Source: Jejuia algarum (GTDB taxonomy: Bacteria > Bacteroidota > Bacteroidia > Flavobacteriales > Flavobacteriaceae). From it: DNA of 64,000 nt. Below are positions 1-8,774 of the stretch, in pieces. The translations under genes were made by a program, and so were the position numbers. How positions within the stretch are numbered: position 1 is the stretch's first letter; the number at the start of each line of letters is the position of its first letter. The notes under the pieces were generated by a model. That model worked only from the letters and a program-made list of their open reading frames with translations, had not been told where the DNA came from and ran no database searches. The stretch is from assembly GCA_947495775.1 (NCBI GenBank), contig CANMAQ010000008.1:124001-188000 (forward strand), read 5' to 3'.

Positions 1-948
1 CCTAAAAGTTACCTCCTAGAAAACACCCCTGAAGGCTTTATAGATGTGACTCGACAAAAGGCACCTCTTTTAGAACATGTTGGCATGGTAACTAGTGCCG
101 TTTGGACAGATAGTGACGGCGACCAAAACAACGAACTCTTTATCGTTGGGGAATGGATGCCCATCATGGCATTTAATGTCACCAATGGTATCTTCACAAA
201 AAAAGCACTACCAGATCTAAATACAACTAATGGTTGGTGGAATACCATAACTGCCAAAGACATCGATAACGATGGCGATACCGATTTAGTGTTAGGCAAC
301 TTAGGCACCAACTATAAATTTAAAGCAAGCCGCGAGAACCCCTTCTATATATTTGCATCAGATTATGATAATAACGGTACCAACGATATCTTTTTAGCCA
401 AAAATTATAAAGATAAAATTGTACCTATTCGCGGCAAGGAATGCTCCTCACAGCAAATACCCGCACTCTCAAAAAAATTTAAAACCTATAATGCTTTTGC
501 TACCGCCGATCTTGGCACCATTTTAAACGATAAGACCTTAACTTCTGAAAAACATAAGGCCTATACTTTTGAAAGTGTTTTATTGAAAAACACGAACGGC
601 CACTTAAAAGCAGAAGCATTACCACACCAAGCACAATACTCCACCATACAAAGTATTCTTGTTGAAGATTTCACAAATAATGGTACTCCAGAATTATTCA
701 TTGCTGGAAATAAATTTAACACAGAAATTGAAACCACTAGAGCCGATGCCAGCATTGGCCTTTTGCTCTCGCAAACTGGTCAAGACGGCTTCTACCCCTT
801 ACCCATGCTTCAAAGCGGTGTTTTTCTTCCCGAAAATGTAAAAACACTACAACGCATTACACTAGGGCCTTCCAATTCACCAAACCGCAAAAAAGGCGTT
901 TTAGTAGGTATTAATAATGGCCATTTAAAACTGCTTGAAGCGCGGTAA
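1..948 (+). CDS. FG-GAP/VCBS-repeat protein, C-terminal part (5' end outside window)
   Basis: The frame is open from base 1 to the stop at 946-948 (315 codons visible), so the gene starts upstream; an in-frame GTG at 46 is not a credible start. At least three Asp-rich calcium-loop-like repeats are visible (DSDGDQNNELF, DIDNDGDTDLV, DYDNNGTNDIF) and a fourth is weaker (EDFTNNGTPELF). This is the signature of FG-GAP/VCBS beta-propeller blades, which in Bacteroidota occur in exported or outer-membrane proteins such as the CRTAC1/UnbV type. Substrate or partner cannot be read from this fragment. Its stop lies one base from the stop of the convergent deacetylase gene, with no terminator between. 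Family assignment is firm; function is not. Confidence 0.8.
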   Translation, partial: PKSYLLENTPEGFIDVTRQKAPLLEHVGMVTSAVWTDSDGDQNNELFIVGEWMPIMAFNVTNGIFTKKALPDLNTTNGWWNTITAKDIDNDGDTDLVLGNLGTNYKFKASRENPFYIFASDYDNNGTNDIFLAKNYKDKIVPIRGKECSSQQIPALSKKFKTYNAFATADLGTILNDKTLTSEKHKAYTFESVLLKNTNGHLKAEALPHQAQYSTIQSILVEDFTNNGTPELFIAGNKFNTEIETTRADASIGLLLSQTGQDGFYPLPMLQSGVFLPENVKTLQRITLGPSNSPNRKKGVLVGINNGHLKLLEAR

Positions 949-949
949 T

Positions 950-1852
950 TTAAAAGAAAATATCCTGAGCTAAACGAAATGTATTAGCATGAGCCTCTAT
1001 TATAATTTTAATGTCTGGAGAATACCCTCCGCCCATGGAACACATTACAGGAAGCTCGGCCTTCTTACAGGTTTCTAAAACAAAACGATCGCGTGCTTTA
1101 CACCCTTCTAAACTCAACCCTAGTTTCCCCAACTTGTCTGAAGCTAAAACATCAACCCCACAAAGGTAATAGACAAAATCGGGTTGTACGGTTGCAATAA
1201 GTTCTGGCAACGTCTTTTGCAACACGTTTAAATATACGGTATCATTAGTCCCATTATCTAAAGCCACATCCAAATCACTTTGCTCTTTTTTAAACGGATA
1301 ATTACCCTTACCGTGCATCGAAAATGTAAACACGCGGGACTCCTTCTGAAAAATCTCGGCAGTTCCATTACCCTGATGCACGTCTAAATCTACAATCAAC
1401 ACCTTTTTCACCAATTCGTTATCTAACAAATACCGCGCTCCAATAGCTTGATCATTCAACAAACAAAAAGCCTCACCCCTATTAGAGTACGCATGATGTG
1501 TCCCTCCTGCTATATTCATCGCAATGCCATGTTCTAATGCATATGTACTCGCTTTTATAGTGCCATCCGCTATAATAACTTCACGTTCCACCAAGGCTTT
1601 ACTTAATGGGAATCCTATTTTTCGCGCCGCTCTTGCATCTAAAGTAAGAGCTTTTAAATGTCTGTAATACTGTTCTGCATGCACTTTTAAGATAAGTTCA
1701 TCTTCGGGTATTTCTGGCGTAAAAAAATGAGATACATCACAGGTCCCTTCATACAACAATTGCTCTGGAAGCAACTCGTATTTAAGCATGGGGAAGCGGT
1801 GGCCTTCTGGCAACGGGTGTCTATACCTACTGTGATTCGCTATTTTAAGCAT
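950..1852 (-). CDS. Histone deacetylase family (class II-like) amidohydrolase
   Basis: A 300-residue arginase-fold zinc hydrolase of the histone/acetoin/acetylpolyamine deacetylase superfamily. The catalytic signatures are intact: the GGTHHA pair of histidines (about 116-121), the zinc ligands in DLDVHQGNGT (D157, H159), the third ligand in VLASD (D239) and the transition-state Tyr in MGGGYS (Y277). In bacteria these enzymes remove acetyl groups from small amines or lysines; the substrate here cannot be inferred. The ATG overlaps the end of tex by 8 bp, so the two are probably cotranscribed and translationally coupled. Length is normal for bacterial single-domain members. Confidence 0.9.
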   Translation of the reverse strand: MLKIANHSRYRHPLPEGHRFPMLKYELLPEQLLYEGTCDVSHFFTPEIPEDELILKVHAEQYYRHLKALTLDARAARKIGFPLSKALVEREVIIADGTIKASTYALEHGIAMNIAGGTHHAYSNRGEAFCLLNDQAIGARYLLDNELVKKVLIVDLDVHQGNGTAEIFQKESRVFTFSMHGKGNYPFKKEQSDLDVALDNGTNDTVYLNVLQKTLPELIATVQPDFVYYLCGVDVLASDKLGKLGLSLEGCKARDRFVLETCKKAELPVMCSMGGGYSPDIKIIIEAHANTFRLAQDIFF

Positions 1853-3971
1853 GTGTTCGATGCAACTTAAGTTGTATGCGCTTACGTGCTAGATCGACTT
1901 CTAAAACCTTAACTGTAATTTGTTGTTGCAAATGCACATGATCATTTACATCTTTCACAAAACTATCCGATAAATTAGAGACATGAATTAATCCGCTTTC
2001 TTTAATCCCCACATCCACAAAGCAACCAAAATTGGTAATATTGTTAACAATACCAGGAAGCAATTGCCCTTCCTGCACATCGGCTATGGTTTTTATATGC
2101 TCATGAAACGAAAAGACTTTGGCCTGTTCTCGAATATCTAGTCCAGGTTTTTCTAACTCTTTTACAATATCTTTTAAAGTAAGCAATCCAACCGTTTCAC
2201 TACAATAACGCTGTAATTCTAAAGCCTTTAAAAGTTGCGAATTCCCTATAATAGCAGTTACAGATTGCCCTAAATCTTTTGCCATTTTAGAGACAACGGC
2301 GTAACGTTCGGGGTGTACTGCCGAGTCGTCTAAGGGATCTTTAGCGTCTTTAATTCTTAAAAAAGCAGCACCTTGCTCGAACGCCTTAGCGCCTAAGCGT
2401 GGTACTTTTTTAATAGCACTTCGACTGCTAAACCCCCCATTTTCTGTACGGTATTTAAAAATGTTTTCTGCGAGCTTAGTGCCTATACCAGACACATAAC
2501 TCAACAAACTTTTACTTGCTGTATTTATATTAACGCCTACGGCATTCACACAGTTTTCGACAACGCGATCTAATTCTTGCTGCAATTTGGTTTGATCCAC
2601 ATCGTGCTGATATTGCCCAACACCAATAGATTGGGCATCAATTTTAACCAATTCGGCTAAAGGGTCTTGCAAACGGCGCCCAATAGAAATCGCGCCGCGT
2701 ACCGTTACATCATGATCTGGAAATTCTTCTCTAGCAATTTGAGATGCCGAATAGATACTCGCTCCTGCCTCACTAACCACAAACACCTGTACGTCATGCT
2801 TAAAATTTATACGCTTAACTAAGGCTTCTGTTTCTCGAGACGCTGTGCCATTCCCTATAGCTATAGCTTCTATTTTATACGCCTCTACCAATGTGCTTAT
2901 TCTTTTTACAGCCCCTGTAGCATCATTTTTAGGTGCATGAGGGTATATTGTTTCATTATGCTGCAATTGGCCTTGCGCATCTAAGCACACCAATTTACAT
3001 CCTGTTCGAAATCCTGGATCTAAGGCCAATACGCGCTTTTCACCTAACGGGGCTCCTAACAGCAATTGTTTTAGGTTTTTGGCAAACACAGCAATTGCAG
3101 CGGCATCAGCTTTGGTCTTTGCCATTTGTAATGCCTCATGACTTAAAGCGGGTAACAATAAGCGCTTATAAGCATCTTTTACAGCCAGTTCTATCTGTAC
3201 TGCGCATGCATTATCACTTTTAATAAGCTTACGTTCTATATACTCTAAAGCACGCGCATCGTCTATCGTAATTTTTACACGAATCACGCCTTCTTTCTCT
3301 GCTCTTAAAACCGCTAATAAACGGTGAGAAGGCATACGACTTAAACCCTCCTCCCAATCAAAATAATCTCTAAATTTTTGCGCCGTCTCATCGTTAGCCT
3401 TAGTTTTAACAACCTTGGTTGCTATCATCGCAAAACGCTCTAATTGGCGGCGTATGCTATTACGGATATCTGTACGCTCATTAACCCATTCTGCAATAAT
3501 ATGGCGCGCGCCTTCTAGCGCTTCTTCTTCAGAATCCACAGTTCCTTTTACAAATCGAAATGCTGTAGATGCCACATCATTTGCACGTTGAGACATTATG
3601 ATTTTCGCTAAGGGCTCTAATCCATTTTGTCGCGCTTTTTCAGCCTTTGTTTTTCTACTTTTTTTAAAAGGCAGATACACATCTTCTAGCGCTGTTAAGT
3701 CTTGAGTTTTTATGAGTTTCTCTTGCAATTCTACGGTTAACACGCCCTGAGTTTCTAAAGCCTTAAGTATGGCTTTTTTTCTTTTCTCTAGAGCCTCATA
3801 CTGTGTTTTATAAGTCACAATAGCCCCTATTTGCACCTCATCTAAACTCCCTGTCTGTTCCTTACGATATCTTGAAATAAAAGGAACAGTACAGTCCTCT
3901 TCTAATAAAGCTATGGTATTTTTAACAGCATGTGCTGGCAGTTGCGTATGCGAAATTATGTAGTCTATCAT
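1845..3971 (-). CDS. tex: Tex family RNA-binding transcription accessory protein
   Basis: 708 residues with the Tex layout: an N-terminal helical region, a YqgF/RNase H-like fold near the middle (LALDPGFRTG), helix-hairpin-helix segments (VSGIGTKLAENI followed by RLGAKAFEQ) and a C-terminal S1 RNA-binding domain (LPGIVNNITNFGCFVDVG, about 635-705). Tex proteins bind nucleic acid and associate with transcription elongation in the cytoplasm. Length fits the 710-790 typical of the family. A TAACTTTG element on the minus strand (4079-4086) about 100 bp upstream is a plausible promoter. It leads a two-gene unit with the deacetylase gene downstream. Confidence 0.95.
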   Translation of the reverse strand: MIDYIISHTQLPAHAVKNTIALLEEDCTVPFISRYRKEQTGSLDEVQIGAIVTYKTQYEALEKRKKAILKALETQGVLTVELQEKLIKTQDLTALEDVYLPFKKSRKTKAEKARQNGLEPLAKIIMSQRANDVASTAFRFVKGTVDSEEEALEGARHIIAEWVNERTDIRNSIRRQLERFAMIATKVVKTKANDETAQKFRDYFDWEEGLSRMPSHRLLAVLRAEKEGVIRVKITIDDARALEYIERKLIKSDNACAVQIELAVKDAYKRLLLPALSHEALQMAKTKADAAAIAVFAKNLKQLLLGAPLGEKRVLALDPGFRTGCKLVCLDAQGQLQHNETIYPHAPKNDATGAVKRISTLVEAYKIEAIAIGNGTASRETEALVKRINFKHDVQVFVVSEAGASIYSASQIAREEFPDHDVTVRGAISIGRRLQDPLAELVKIDAQSIGVGQYQHDVDQTKLQQELDRVVENCVNAVGVNINTASKSLLSYVSGIGTKLAENIFKYRTENGGFSSRSAIKKVPRLGAKAFEQGAAFLRIKDAKDPLDDSAVHPERYAVVSKMAKDLGQSVTAIIGNSQLLKALELQRYCSETVGLLTLKDIVKELEKPGLDIREQAKVFSFHEHIKTIADVQEGQLLPGIVNNITNFGCFVDVGIKESGLIHVSNLSDSFVKDVNDHVHLQQQITVKVLEVDLARKRIQLKLHRTHA

Positions 3972-4078
3972 TAGTTTAAAGCAGTTTTAAAGTACCCGTT
4001 TCAACCTTGTGTTAACACAGCCCACACATTAAACAGCCTGTTATATAAATAACATGGGCTCAAAACCGGTACCAGCAT

Positions 4079-4086
4079 CAAAGTTA
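4079..4086 (-). promoter_or_regulatory. Candidate -7 promoter element for tex
   Basis: On the minus strand this reads TAACTTTG, matching the Bacteroidota -7 consensus TAnnTTTG. It sits about 108 bases upstream of the tex start. No well-placed TTTG/TTG -33 element was found, so support is partial. Confidence 0.4.
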
Positions 4087-4101
4087 TTTATTTCGATTCA
4101 A

Positions 4102-4139
4102 AAAAAAACCCATAAAGCTTAAAACTTCATGGGTTTTTA
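4102..4139 (-). terminator. Rho-independent terminator of the small Cys-rich gene
   Basis: An inverted repeat pairs AAACCCAT with ATGGGTTT around an AAGCTTAAAACTTC centre. On the minus strand the stem is followed by a run of T. It lies about 40 bp past the stop of the 4178-4342 gene, upstream of tex. Confidence 0.75.
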
Positions 4140-4177
4140 TAGTCTTACTAAGGCTAGAATACCTTCTGACTCATATA

Positions 4178-4342
4178 TTAAGCTACTTTCTTTAAGAGAT
4201 CGAAACACGGACACTTTTTACAACGTTTATGCTCTCCCTTTTTAAATTTATTACAACAACTTGTCTTTACCTTTTCAGGAAGTTCAACGCCCAACTCACG
4301 AAGTGCTTTGATGGCTTTCTTTTGTTTCTTTTTTTTACCCAC
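4178..4342 (-). CDS. Small Cys-rich basic protein, unknown function
   Basis: A ~54-residue Lys-rich protein ending in a cysteine cluster, CC-x10-C-x2-C-x-C, followed by FDLLKKVA. The spacing suggests metal binding, but no family is recognised. The frame is open further upstream to a TTG at 4372; a GTG at 4342 was chosen because a TATTTTTG -7 element at 4370-4377 would place the transcript start near 4363, leaving about 20 nt of leader. A TTG at 4360 (60 residues) is the alternative. It stands alone between ferritin and tex with its own promoter and terminator, which supports a real gene. Confidence 0.6.
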   Translation of the reverse strand: MGKKKKQKKAIKALRELGVELPEKVKTSCCNKFKKGEHKRCKKCPCFDLLKKVA

Positions 4343-4369
4343 GACTGCATAGATGTTCAAACTCGTCGG

Positions 4370-4377
4370 CAAAAATA
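4370..4377 (-). promoter_or_regulatory. Candidate -7 promoter element for the small Cys-rich gene
   Basis: The minus strand reads TATTTTTG (TAnnTTTG consensus), about 28 bp upstream of the GTG start at 4342. It overlaps the longer open frame, which argues for the shorter start. Confidence 0.45.
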
Positions 4378-4417
4378 AGCTATTTTTATTAAATCTAAAT
4401 AAACAACAGTGTTAAAT

Positions 4418-4936
4418 TTATTCAGGACTAGTTGTCGCTGCGGTAGTTACCGTTAGGTTCTCGATATCTCTATCAAATAAATACAATCCGCCTTTGTCGT
4501 CGCCTATCATATTAATTTTATCTAATATGGTACGCGCAACAGCTTCTTCCTCTATTTGCTCGGCTACATACCATTGTAAAAAGTTATGGGTAGCATAATC
4601 TTTTTCTTGAAGCGTTATGTGCACCAACTCATTAATGCTGTTGGATACAAAAACTTCGTGATCGTATAATTTCTCAAACATTTGTTTGATGGAATCGAAA
4701 GTTACATTTGGCGCATTTAATTGTGAAATCTTTGCATGTCCTCCACGCTCATTAACAAACTTCACCAATTTTAGCATATGCTCGCGTTCTTCATCAGATT
4801 GCGCATACATGAAATTAGACACCCCTTCAAGCCCTTTTACTTCTGCCCAACAGGCCATAGCCAAGTATATTTGTGAAGACTCTGCTTCTACACGTATTTG
4901 TTTATTAAGCGCGTCTTGTATAGTATTTGATAACAT
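4418..4936 (-). CDS. ftnA: Ferritin
   Basis: 172 residues of the bacterial non-haem ferritin family. The four-helix ferroxidase ligands are visible: an N-terminal E in RVEAESSQIYLAM, the ExxH pair in DEEREHMLKLV, and a third-helix segment QWYVAEQIEEE. Ferritins oxidise Fe(II) and store ferric mineral in a 24-subunit cytoplasmic shell. The tail beyond the last helix (TVTTAATTSPE) is low-complexity. It is monocistronic, flanked by the Cys-rich gene downstream and the cupredoxin gene upstream. Confidence 0.96.
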   Translation of the reverse strand: MLSNTIQDALNKQIRVEAESSQIYLAMACWAEVKGLEGVSNFMYAQSDEEREHMLKLVKFVNERGGHAKISQLNAPNVTFDSIKQMFEKLYDHEVFVSNSINELVHITLQEKDYATHNFLQWYVAEQIEEEAVARTILDKINMIGDDKGGLYLFDRDIENLTVTTAATTSPE

Positions 4937-4994
4937 AATATTTGTTTTTTTGTAAAGTTAAAAATTTCGCGCTTGCCATTTCAGTCTAAATCAT

Positions 4995-5029
4995 AAAAAA
5001 AGGCTATTCCATAATTAGAACAACCTTTT
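4995..5029 (-). terminator. Terminator of the cupredoxin-like gene
   Basis: An imperfect stem pairs AAAAGG with CCTTTT, plus an inner TTC/GAA pairing. On the minus strand it is followed by a T run. It is about 30 bp past the stop of the 5057-5440 gene. Confidence 0.55.
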
Positions 5030-5056
5030 CTATCAAACTAGCAATTATATTGTGAC

Positions 5057-5440
5057 TTACTTTACAGTAAGCGTATATTGTGGTGTTGGGTTAAGCGGAC
5101 AGAAATAAACGTATTCGCCTTTTGCCAATGTTGTTGCTTTAGATTTTTCTACAGCACCATCTTTAACTACAGATGTTACATAAGCCGTCTGTATGTGGTT
5201 TTCTGGTTTGCTCGCATCTTTTCCTTTTGGCACGAGTACCAAACCGACATCTTTCCCTACGTGATTATTTGACACTTCAAAAACATAAGTACCCGCATCT
5301 ACAGTAATTGATTTTTGCGTAAACTCTCCAACAGTCTGCTCTAATGCAATTGTTTTAACAGTTTTATTCATTTTATCTTGTGCGTTTGTATGAGATACAA
5401 AAGCTAATGCGATTACTAAAATTGAAATTATTCTTTTCAT
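5057..5440 (-). CDS. Exported cupredoxin-like protein
   Basis: 127 residues with a Sec signal peptide (cleavage near SHTNA-QD, about residue 20) and a small beta-sandwich resembling the cupredoxin-like fold. The first copper-ligand region (SNNHVGKDVG) and a distal YFCPL motif are present. However, the protein ends PTPQYTLTVK, with neither the His nor the Met that normally follows the Cys in type I copper sites (C-x-H-x-M). It may therefore bind copper differently or not at all. Probably periplasmic. The single-gene unit has its own terminator. Confidence 0.7.
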   Translation of the reverse strand: MKRIISILVIALAFVSHTNAQDKMNKTVKTIALEQTVGEFTQKSITVDAGTYVFEVSNNHVGKDVGLVLVPKGKDASKPENHIQTAYVTSVVKDGAVEKSKATTLAKGEYVYFCPLNPTPQYTLTVK

Positions 5441-5508
5441 GACTTTTAATTAATATTGAGCTCTGCTCGAATTTATGGTTTCTAATGTTATGTCTTCTTA
5501 TTATAAAT

Positions 5509-6057
5509 TTAAACTGTGGCGTTTTCTAAAGGCTGCGCTTCAGGAAAATCAATTGGTACTTGTGTCGTGCTATGCACATAATTAGAGATGGTTTTATCTC
5601 CTACTAAAGAAATGACATCTATAAGATTGCCTTTCGTATAGCCTGCTGCAAAAAAGCCTTCTAACACAGCTTCATCTGTCTTACCACGTTGTTCTGTTAC
5701 ATTTTTAGCTAATTTCGCTAAAGCGTCTAATTTGGCATCGAAAGATGCTTCTCCAGCTCTTAATTCCAGAATTTGCGACTCTGTAAAACCATTCATCTTA
5801 CCTATTGCTGTGTGTGCAGACAAACAGTACAAACAGTTGTTTACTTGGCTTACCGCTAAATTCACGACTTCTTTCTCTTTTGCTGATAAAGATGTTTTCG
5901 CGTTAGCAAAATTTAAATAATTTTCTAAAGCAGTATCACTATAAGCGTATGTTGCATATAAGTTAGGAACAAAGCCTAATGCTTTATTAAGGTTATCGAA
6001 AATAGCTTGGTTATTTTCGCTTACGTCTTCTCGTGTTGGTACATTAAATGTGCTCAT
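5509..6057 (-). CDS. AhpD-like carboxymuconolactone decarboxylase family protein
   Basis: 182 residues from the ATG at 6057; a longer frame to 6123 adds only a Lys/Asn-rich leader read from the A-rich upstream region and is rejected. The redox motif CLYCLSAH (C75, C78, H82) is the CxxCxxxH site of AhpD-type alkylhydroperoxidases, which use the dithiol in peroxide reduction; family members also handle other substrates. It is separated by 390 bp from the upstream AraC gene on the same strand, a pairing that suggests regulation by that protein. Confidence 0.87.
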   Translation of the reverse strand: MSTFNVPTREDVSENNQAIFDNLNKALGFVPNLYATYAYSDTALENYLNFANAKTSLSAKEKEVVNLAVSQVNNCLYCLSAHTAIGKMNGFTESQILELRAGEASFDAKLDALAKLAKNVTEQRGKTDEAVLEGFFAAGYTKGNLIDVISLVGDKTISNYVHSTTQVPIDFPEAQPLENATV

Positions 6058-6447
6058 TTTTCTATTTCTTTTTAATTTTTTATTAGTGTTTTTGTGTTTT
6101 GTTTTGTTGATACAAAGGTGCAACCAAATTGAGAGTTACACCATGATTACAATTCCCATTAACATGTCAATTTTTCCTTTTAAGAATTTAACGAATCTAC
6201 AGTGATTCCTATAAATGGTTTTTCTGCATCACAATAAAAATCGTGAATATGTTTTTGTTCACAATGTGTTTTACGTGTGATAGTATTTAACACTTTTCTT
6301 CTCTTACCTTTGAATATTTCAATTAAATTGAAAATTGATTTATGCTTTAATTTCATAGTTTTATTGTTTTGATTACACTTTACAAATGTCGTTATTATTA
6401 AAGGGTTTTAAAATGGTGAGACTTCCTCATCGCATGTCAATTATTCC
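6058..6447. other. 390-bp regulatory gap upstream of the AhpD-like gene
   Basis: AT-rich, with no convincing gene. It contains related CATG-N7-TTCC-type motifs at 6142-6157 and 6163-6177, exactly 21 bp apart, and a further copy at 6433-6447 that matches the second at 14 of 15 positions. Such direct repeats are typical of AraC-family operators. Confidence 0.4.
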
Positions 6448-7311
6448 CTATGCGATGTTTTGGATTGATTTTTTAAAATCGGATGGAGACAAGGACGTAT
6501 GTCTTTTAAATAGTCTGCTTAAATGAGAGGCATCTTCGAAACCTACTTCATAAGCAATTTCTTTTGCTGTTTTATCTGTATAAATGAGCAGGCGTTTTGC
6601 TTCTAAAATAATACGCTCATGAATAATTTGCAGCGGACTTTTATTAAGCTTCGAAAAATTATTAGATAATGTTTTTGGAGACTTAAAAAGTAAATCGGCA
6701 TAAAAGGCCACACTGTGTTCTTCTTTAAAATGTGTTTCTACTAAAAGATTAAATGCTCTTAACAGATCTATTTTTGTAGTTCTAGCGGCGTCCACCAGAC
6801 CCTCTTTTGCTTTTAGCAACCGGGTTGTAATGATGATAAATCGCGCCATTAACATACGTAACATTTCTGCTTGTATCGTATCTTTTGTTTCTAACTCATC
6901 TAAAAACACCTCATGAAGTGTATCCAGCTTCTTATACTCTTTTGCTACTAAATTGATAATAGGAATATGTGAGTTTCCGAAAAATAATAAGCCTGCACAG
7001 CTCACTTCTTGGTCATGGTCTTTAATACAGTAAAATTCTCTATTAAATTGGTACACAACAAGGTCTTTGCCAGACACAAATTGAAAGAAATGCATTGTAG
7101 TTAAAGCGACGATACTATGGGGCGCAATAGTATAGGGTACGCTATCTACGACAACCTCTACCGCGTTGGCATTTGTTCTTATAAACGTATATAAATCGGG
7201 ACGCTTTGGCGCTCTGTAAATCTCAAGTAATTCCTCATTTCCTATTTTAAGAAATGCATTCGTGGAAAATTCAGTAAATGTCTTTTGCATGTACATTTTG
7301 TCAAAAAACAT
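6448..7311 (-). CDS. AraC family transcriptional regulator
   Basis: 287 residues. The C-terminal third (about 185-285) carries the double HTH of AraC/XylS proteins (KTLSNNFSKLNKSP... then TAKEIAYEVGFEDASHLSRLFKRHTSLSPSDFKK). The N-terminal ~170 residues look like a cupin-type sensor of unknown ligand. Internal Met codons at 7296 and 7290 (MYMQKTF) are alternative starts; 7290 is equally plausible. It lies upstream of, and in the same orientation as, the AhpD-like gene, its likely target. Confidence 0.9.
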   Translation of the reverse strand: MFFDKMYMQKTFTEFSTNAFLKIGNEELLEIYRAPKRPDLYTFIRTNANAVEVVVDSVPYTIAPHSIVALTTMHFFQFVSGKDLVVYQFNREFYCIKDHDQEVSCAGLLFFGNSHIPIINLVAKEYKKLDTLHEVFLDELETKDTIQAEMLRMLMARFIIITTRLLKAKEGLVDAARTTKIDLLRAFNLLVETHFKEEHSVAFYADLLFKSPKTLSNNFSKLNKSPLQIIHERIILEAKRLLIYTDKTAKEIAYEVGFEDASHLSRLFKRHTSLSPSDFKKSIQNIA

Positions 7312-7325
7312 TCGAAAACTTACAT

Positions 7326-7359
7326 AAAAAAACCCGCTTTTTATAAAAAGCGGGTTTTT
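7326..7359 (-). terminator. Strong terminator of the OmpA-lipoprotein gene
   Basis: A near-perfect hairpin (AAACCCGCTTTTT / AAAAAGCGGGTTT) with T runs on both sides sits about 85 bp past the stop of the 7445-8152 gene and just upstream of the AraC gene. Confidence 0.85.
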
Positions 7360-7444
7360 CTGTTACTGTAAATATTTCAGGATTTTTAAGATAAATCCAA
7401 AGTTAATTTTAAACTTTTAAAACTTAATTCTTTAAAAATCAATA

Positions 7445-8152
7445 CTATTGCGCTTCTTGCTTCGCATCGTTAATCATCTTCTCATTTGGCACGATCGCAA
7501 CGTTTACACGTCTGTTTTTTGCACGACCTGCTGCAGTTCCATTATCATGTAAAGGCTTTGTTTCTCCAAACCAGTTTGTAGTTAAACGCCCAGCGCTAAT
7601 ACCGTTGCTTGTAATGTAATTTGTTACCGCATTTGCTCTGTTTTTAGACAATGTCATGTTATAAGCATCATCTCCACTGCTATCTGTATGTCCAACGACC
7701 ATAATATCTGTATCTGGATATTCTTTAAATACAGCTATTAATTTATTTAAGGTTTGCTGAGAATCTGCATCGACATTGTACTTGTTCGTTGCAAAATGCA
7801 CACCACTACCACTACCATCTTCAAAAGTAACAACAATAGCATCATCTACACGCTTTACTTCTGCACCTGGCACTTCTTCCTCAATTTTCTTGGCTTGTTT
7901 ATCCATTTTATTACCGATAATTACACCTGCAGCGCCACCTACAACACCACCAATTACCGCTCCTAATTCGCCATTACCACCTTTACCGACATTGTTCCCA
8001 ATAATAGCTCCTAATACTGCACCACCAGCAGCACCTATGACACCTCCTTTTTGTTTGTTATTCGCATTTTTTACTGCCGAACAGCTTGTGAAAGCGACCA
8101 TTACTAATGCTGCTAACACTACTGTAAATATGTTATTCGTTCTTGTTTTCAT
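7445..8152 (-). CDS. OmpA-family lipoprotein with glycine-zipper segment
   Basis: 235 residues. The lipoprotein signal ends in the lipobox FTSC (Cys24). A glycine-zipper stretch follows (GGVIGAAGGAVLGAIIGNN and GELGAVIGGVVGGAAGVIIGN, about 36-82), then a C-terminal OmpA-like peptidoglycan-binding domain (about 115-225) with the typical VVGHTDSSGDDAYNMTLSKNRA and RAKNRRVNV motifs. It likely anchors the outer membrane to peptidoglycan. It follows the lipocalin-like lipoprotein gene by 37 bp, so the two are probably an operon ended by the terminator at 7326-7359. Confidence 0.92.
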   Translation of the reverse strand: MKTRTNNIFTVVLAALVMVAFTSCSAVKNANNKQKGGVIGAAGGAVLGAIIGNNVGKGGNGELGAVIGGVVGGAAGVIIGNKMDKQAKKIEEEVPGAEVKRVDDAIVVTFEDGSGSGVHFATNKYNVDADSQQTLNKLIAVFKEYPDTDIMVVGHTDSSGDDAYNMTLSKNRANAVTNYITSNGISAGRLTTNWFGETKPLHDNGTAAGRAKNRRVNVAIVPNEKMINDAKQEAQ

Positions 8153-8189
8153 TGTGTTTGTTTTTATATTAATTATGTGTTATCTAAAA

Positions 8190-8663
8190 CTATTCTACTT
8201 TTTCAAAATTCATACTTATAGTAAATGGTGTTCCATCAACTTTAAGCGTTTGCTGCCATTCCATGGCTGTGTCTGTTAAAGCCGAAAGCTGCAATCTAAA
8301 ACCTCTATTGGTTTCAGATTTGTATTTTTCATCTGTTGGCTTTAGTAGAAAGTCATACAAACCTGTAGCAGGATCTACTTCTTGAATATCGAATTTAAAA
8401 TAACGTTCTCCTGGACTACATGCCGCTTTATCAATAGCATAACTTCCTTTGTAATCATTTGGCACAAATTGCCATGTACTAGATTCAAAACAGGCTTTAG
8501 ACACATCAGACAAAAGCTTTATCTCATAAGTCCCAGACCGGTCATAAGTAACAGAGCTTAATCTCCAGTTACCTTTAATCGTTCTTTGCGCTTGGCGTGT
8601 TACTTTAGTAGACCCGCAAGACATTGCAAAAGTCACCAAAATGGCTAAAAATATTTTTTTCAT
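8190..8663 (-). CDS. Lipocalin-like lipoprotein
   Basis: 157 residues with a short lipoprotein signal (lipobox AMSC, Cys16). The mature part opens with TIKGNWRLSSVTYD, the GxW start of lipocalin-like domains, followed by beta-rich sequence and two further cysteines (SKACF, KAACS). It is probably an outer-membrane-attached ligand-binding barrel; the ligand is unknown. First gene of a unit with the OmpA lipoprotein, an arrangement I recall from other Flavobacteria. Confidence 0.78.
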   Translation of the reverse strand: MKKIFLAILVTFAMSCGSTKVTRQAQRTIKGNWRLSSVTYDRSGTYEIKLLSDVSKACFESSTWQFVPNDYKGSYAIDKAACSPGERYFKFDIQEVDPATGLYDFLLKPTDEKYKSETNRGFRLQLSALTDTAMEWQQTLKVDGTPFTISMNFEKVE

Positions 8664-8774
8664 AAGTATTTATTTAGTTTTTCAAAATTACGCATTGCAG
8701 GAATTTAAACGTAATCTAAATCGATAAATTCGTAATTCATATCTAAAACATGATACAGAAAAGATTGCAAATCA

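Noticed and set aside
7776..8279. 167-codon plus-strand frame opposite the OmpA lipoprotein gene
   Set aside because: Pro/Thr/Ala-rich shadow of the glycine-zipper region; the minus-strand gene has clear domains and a lipobox.
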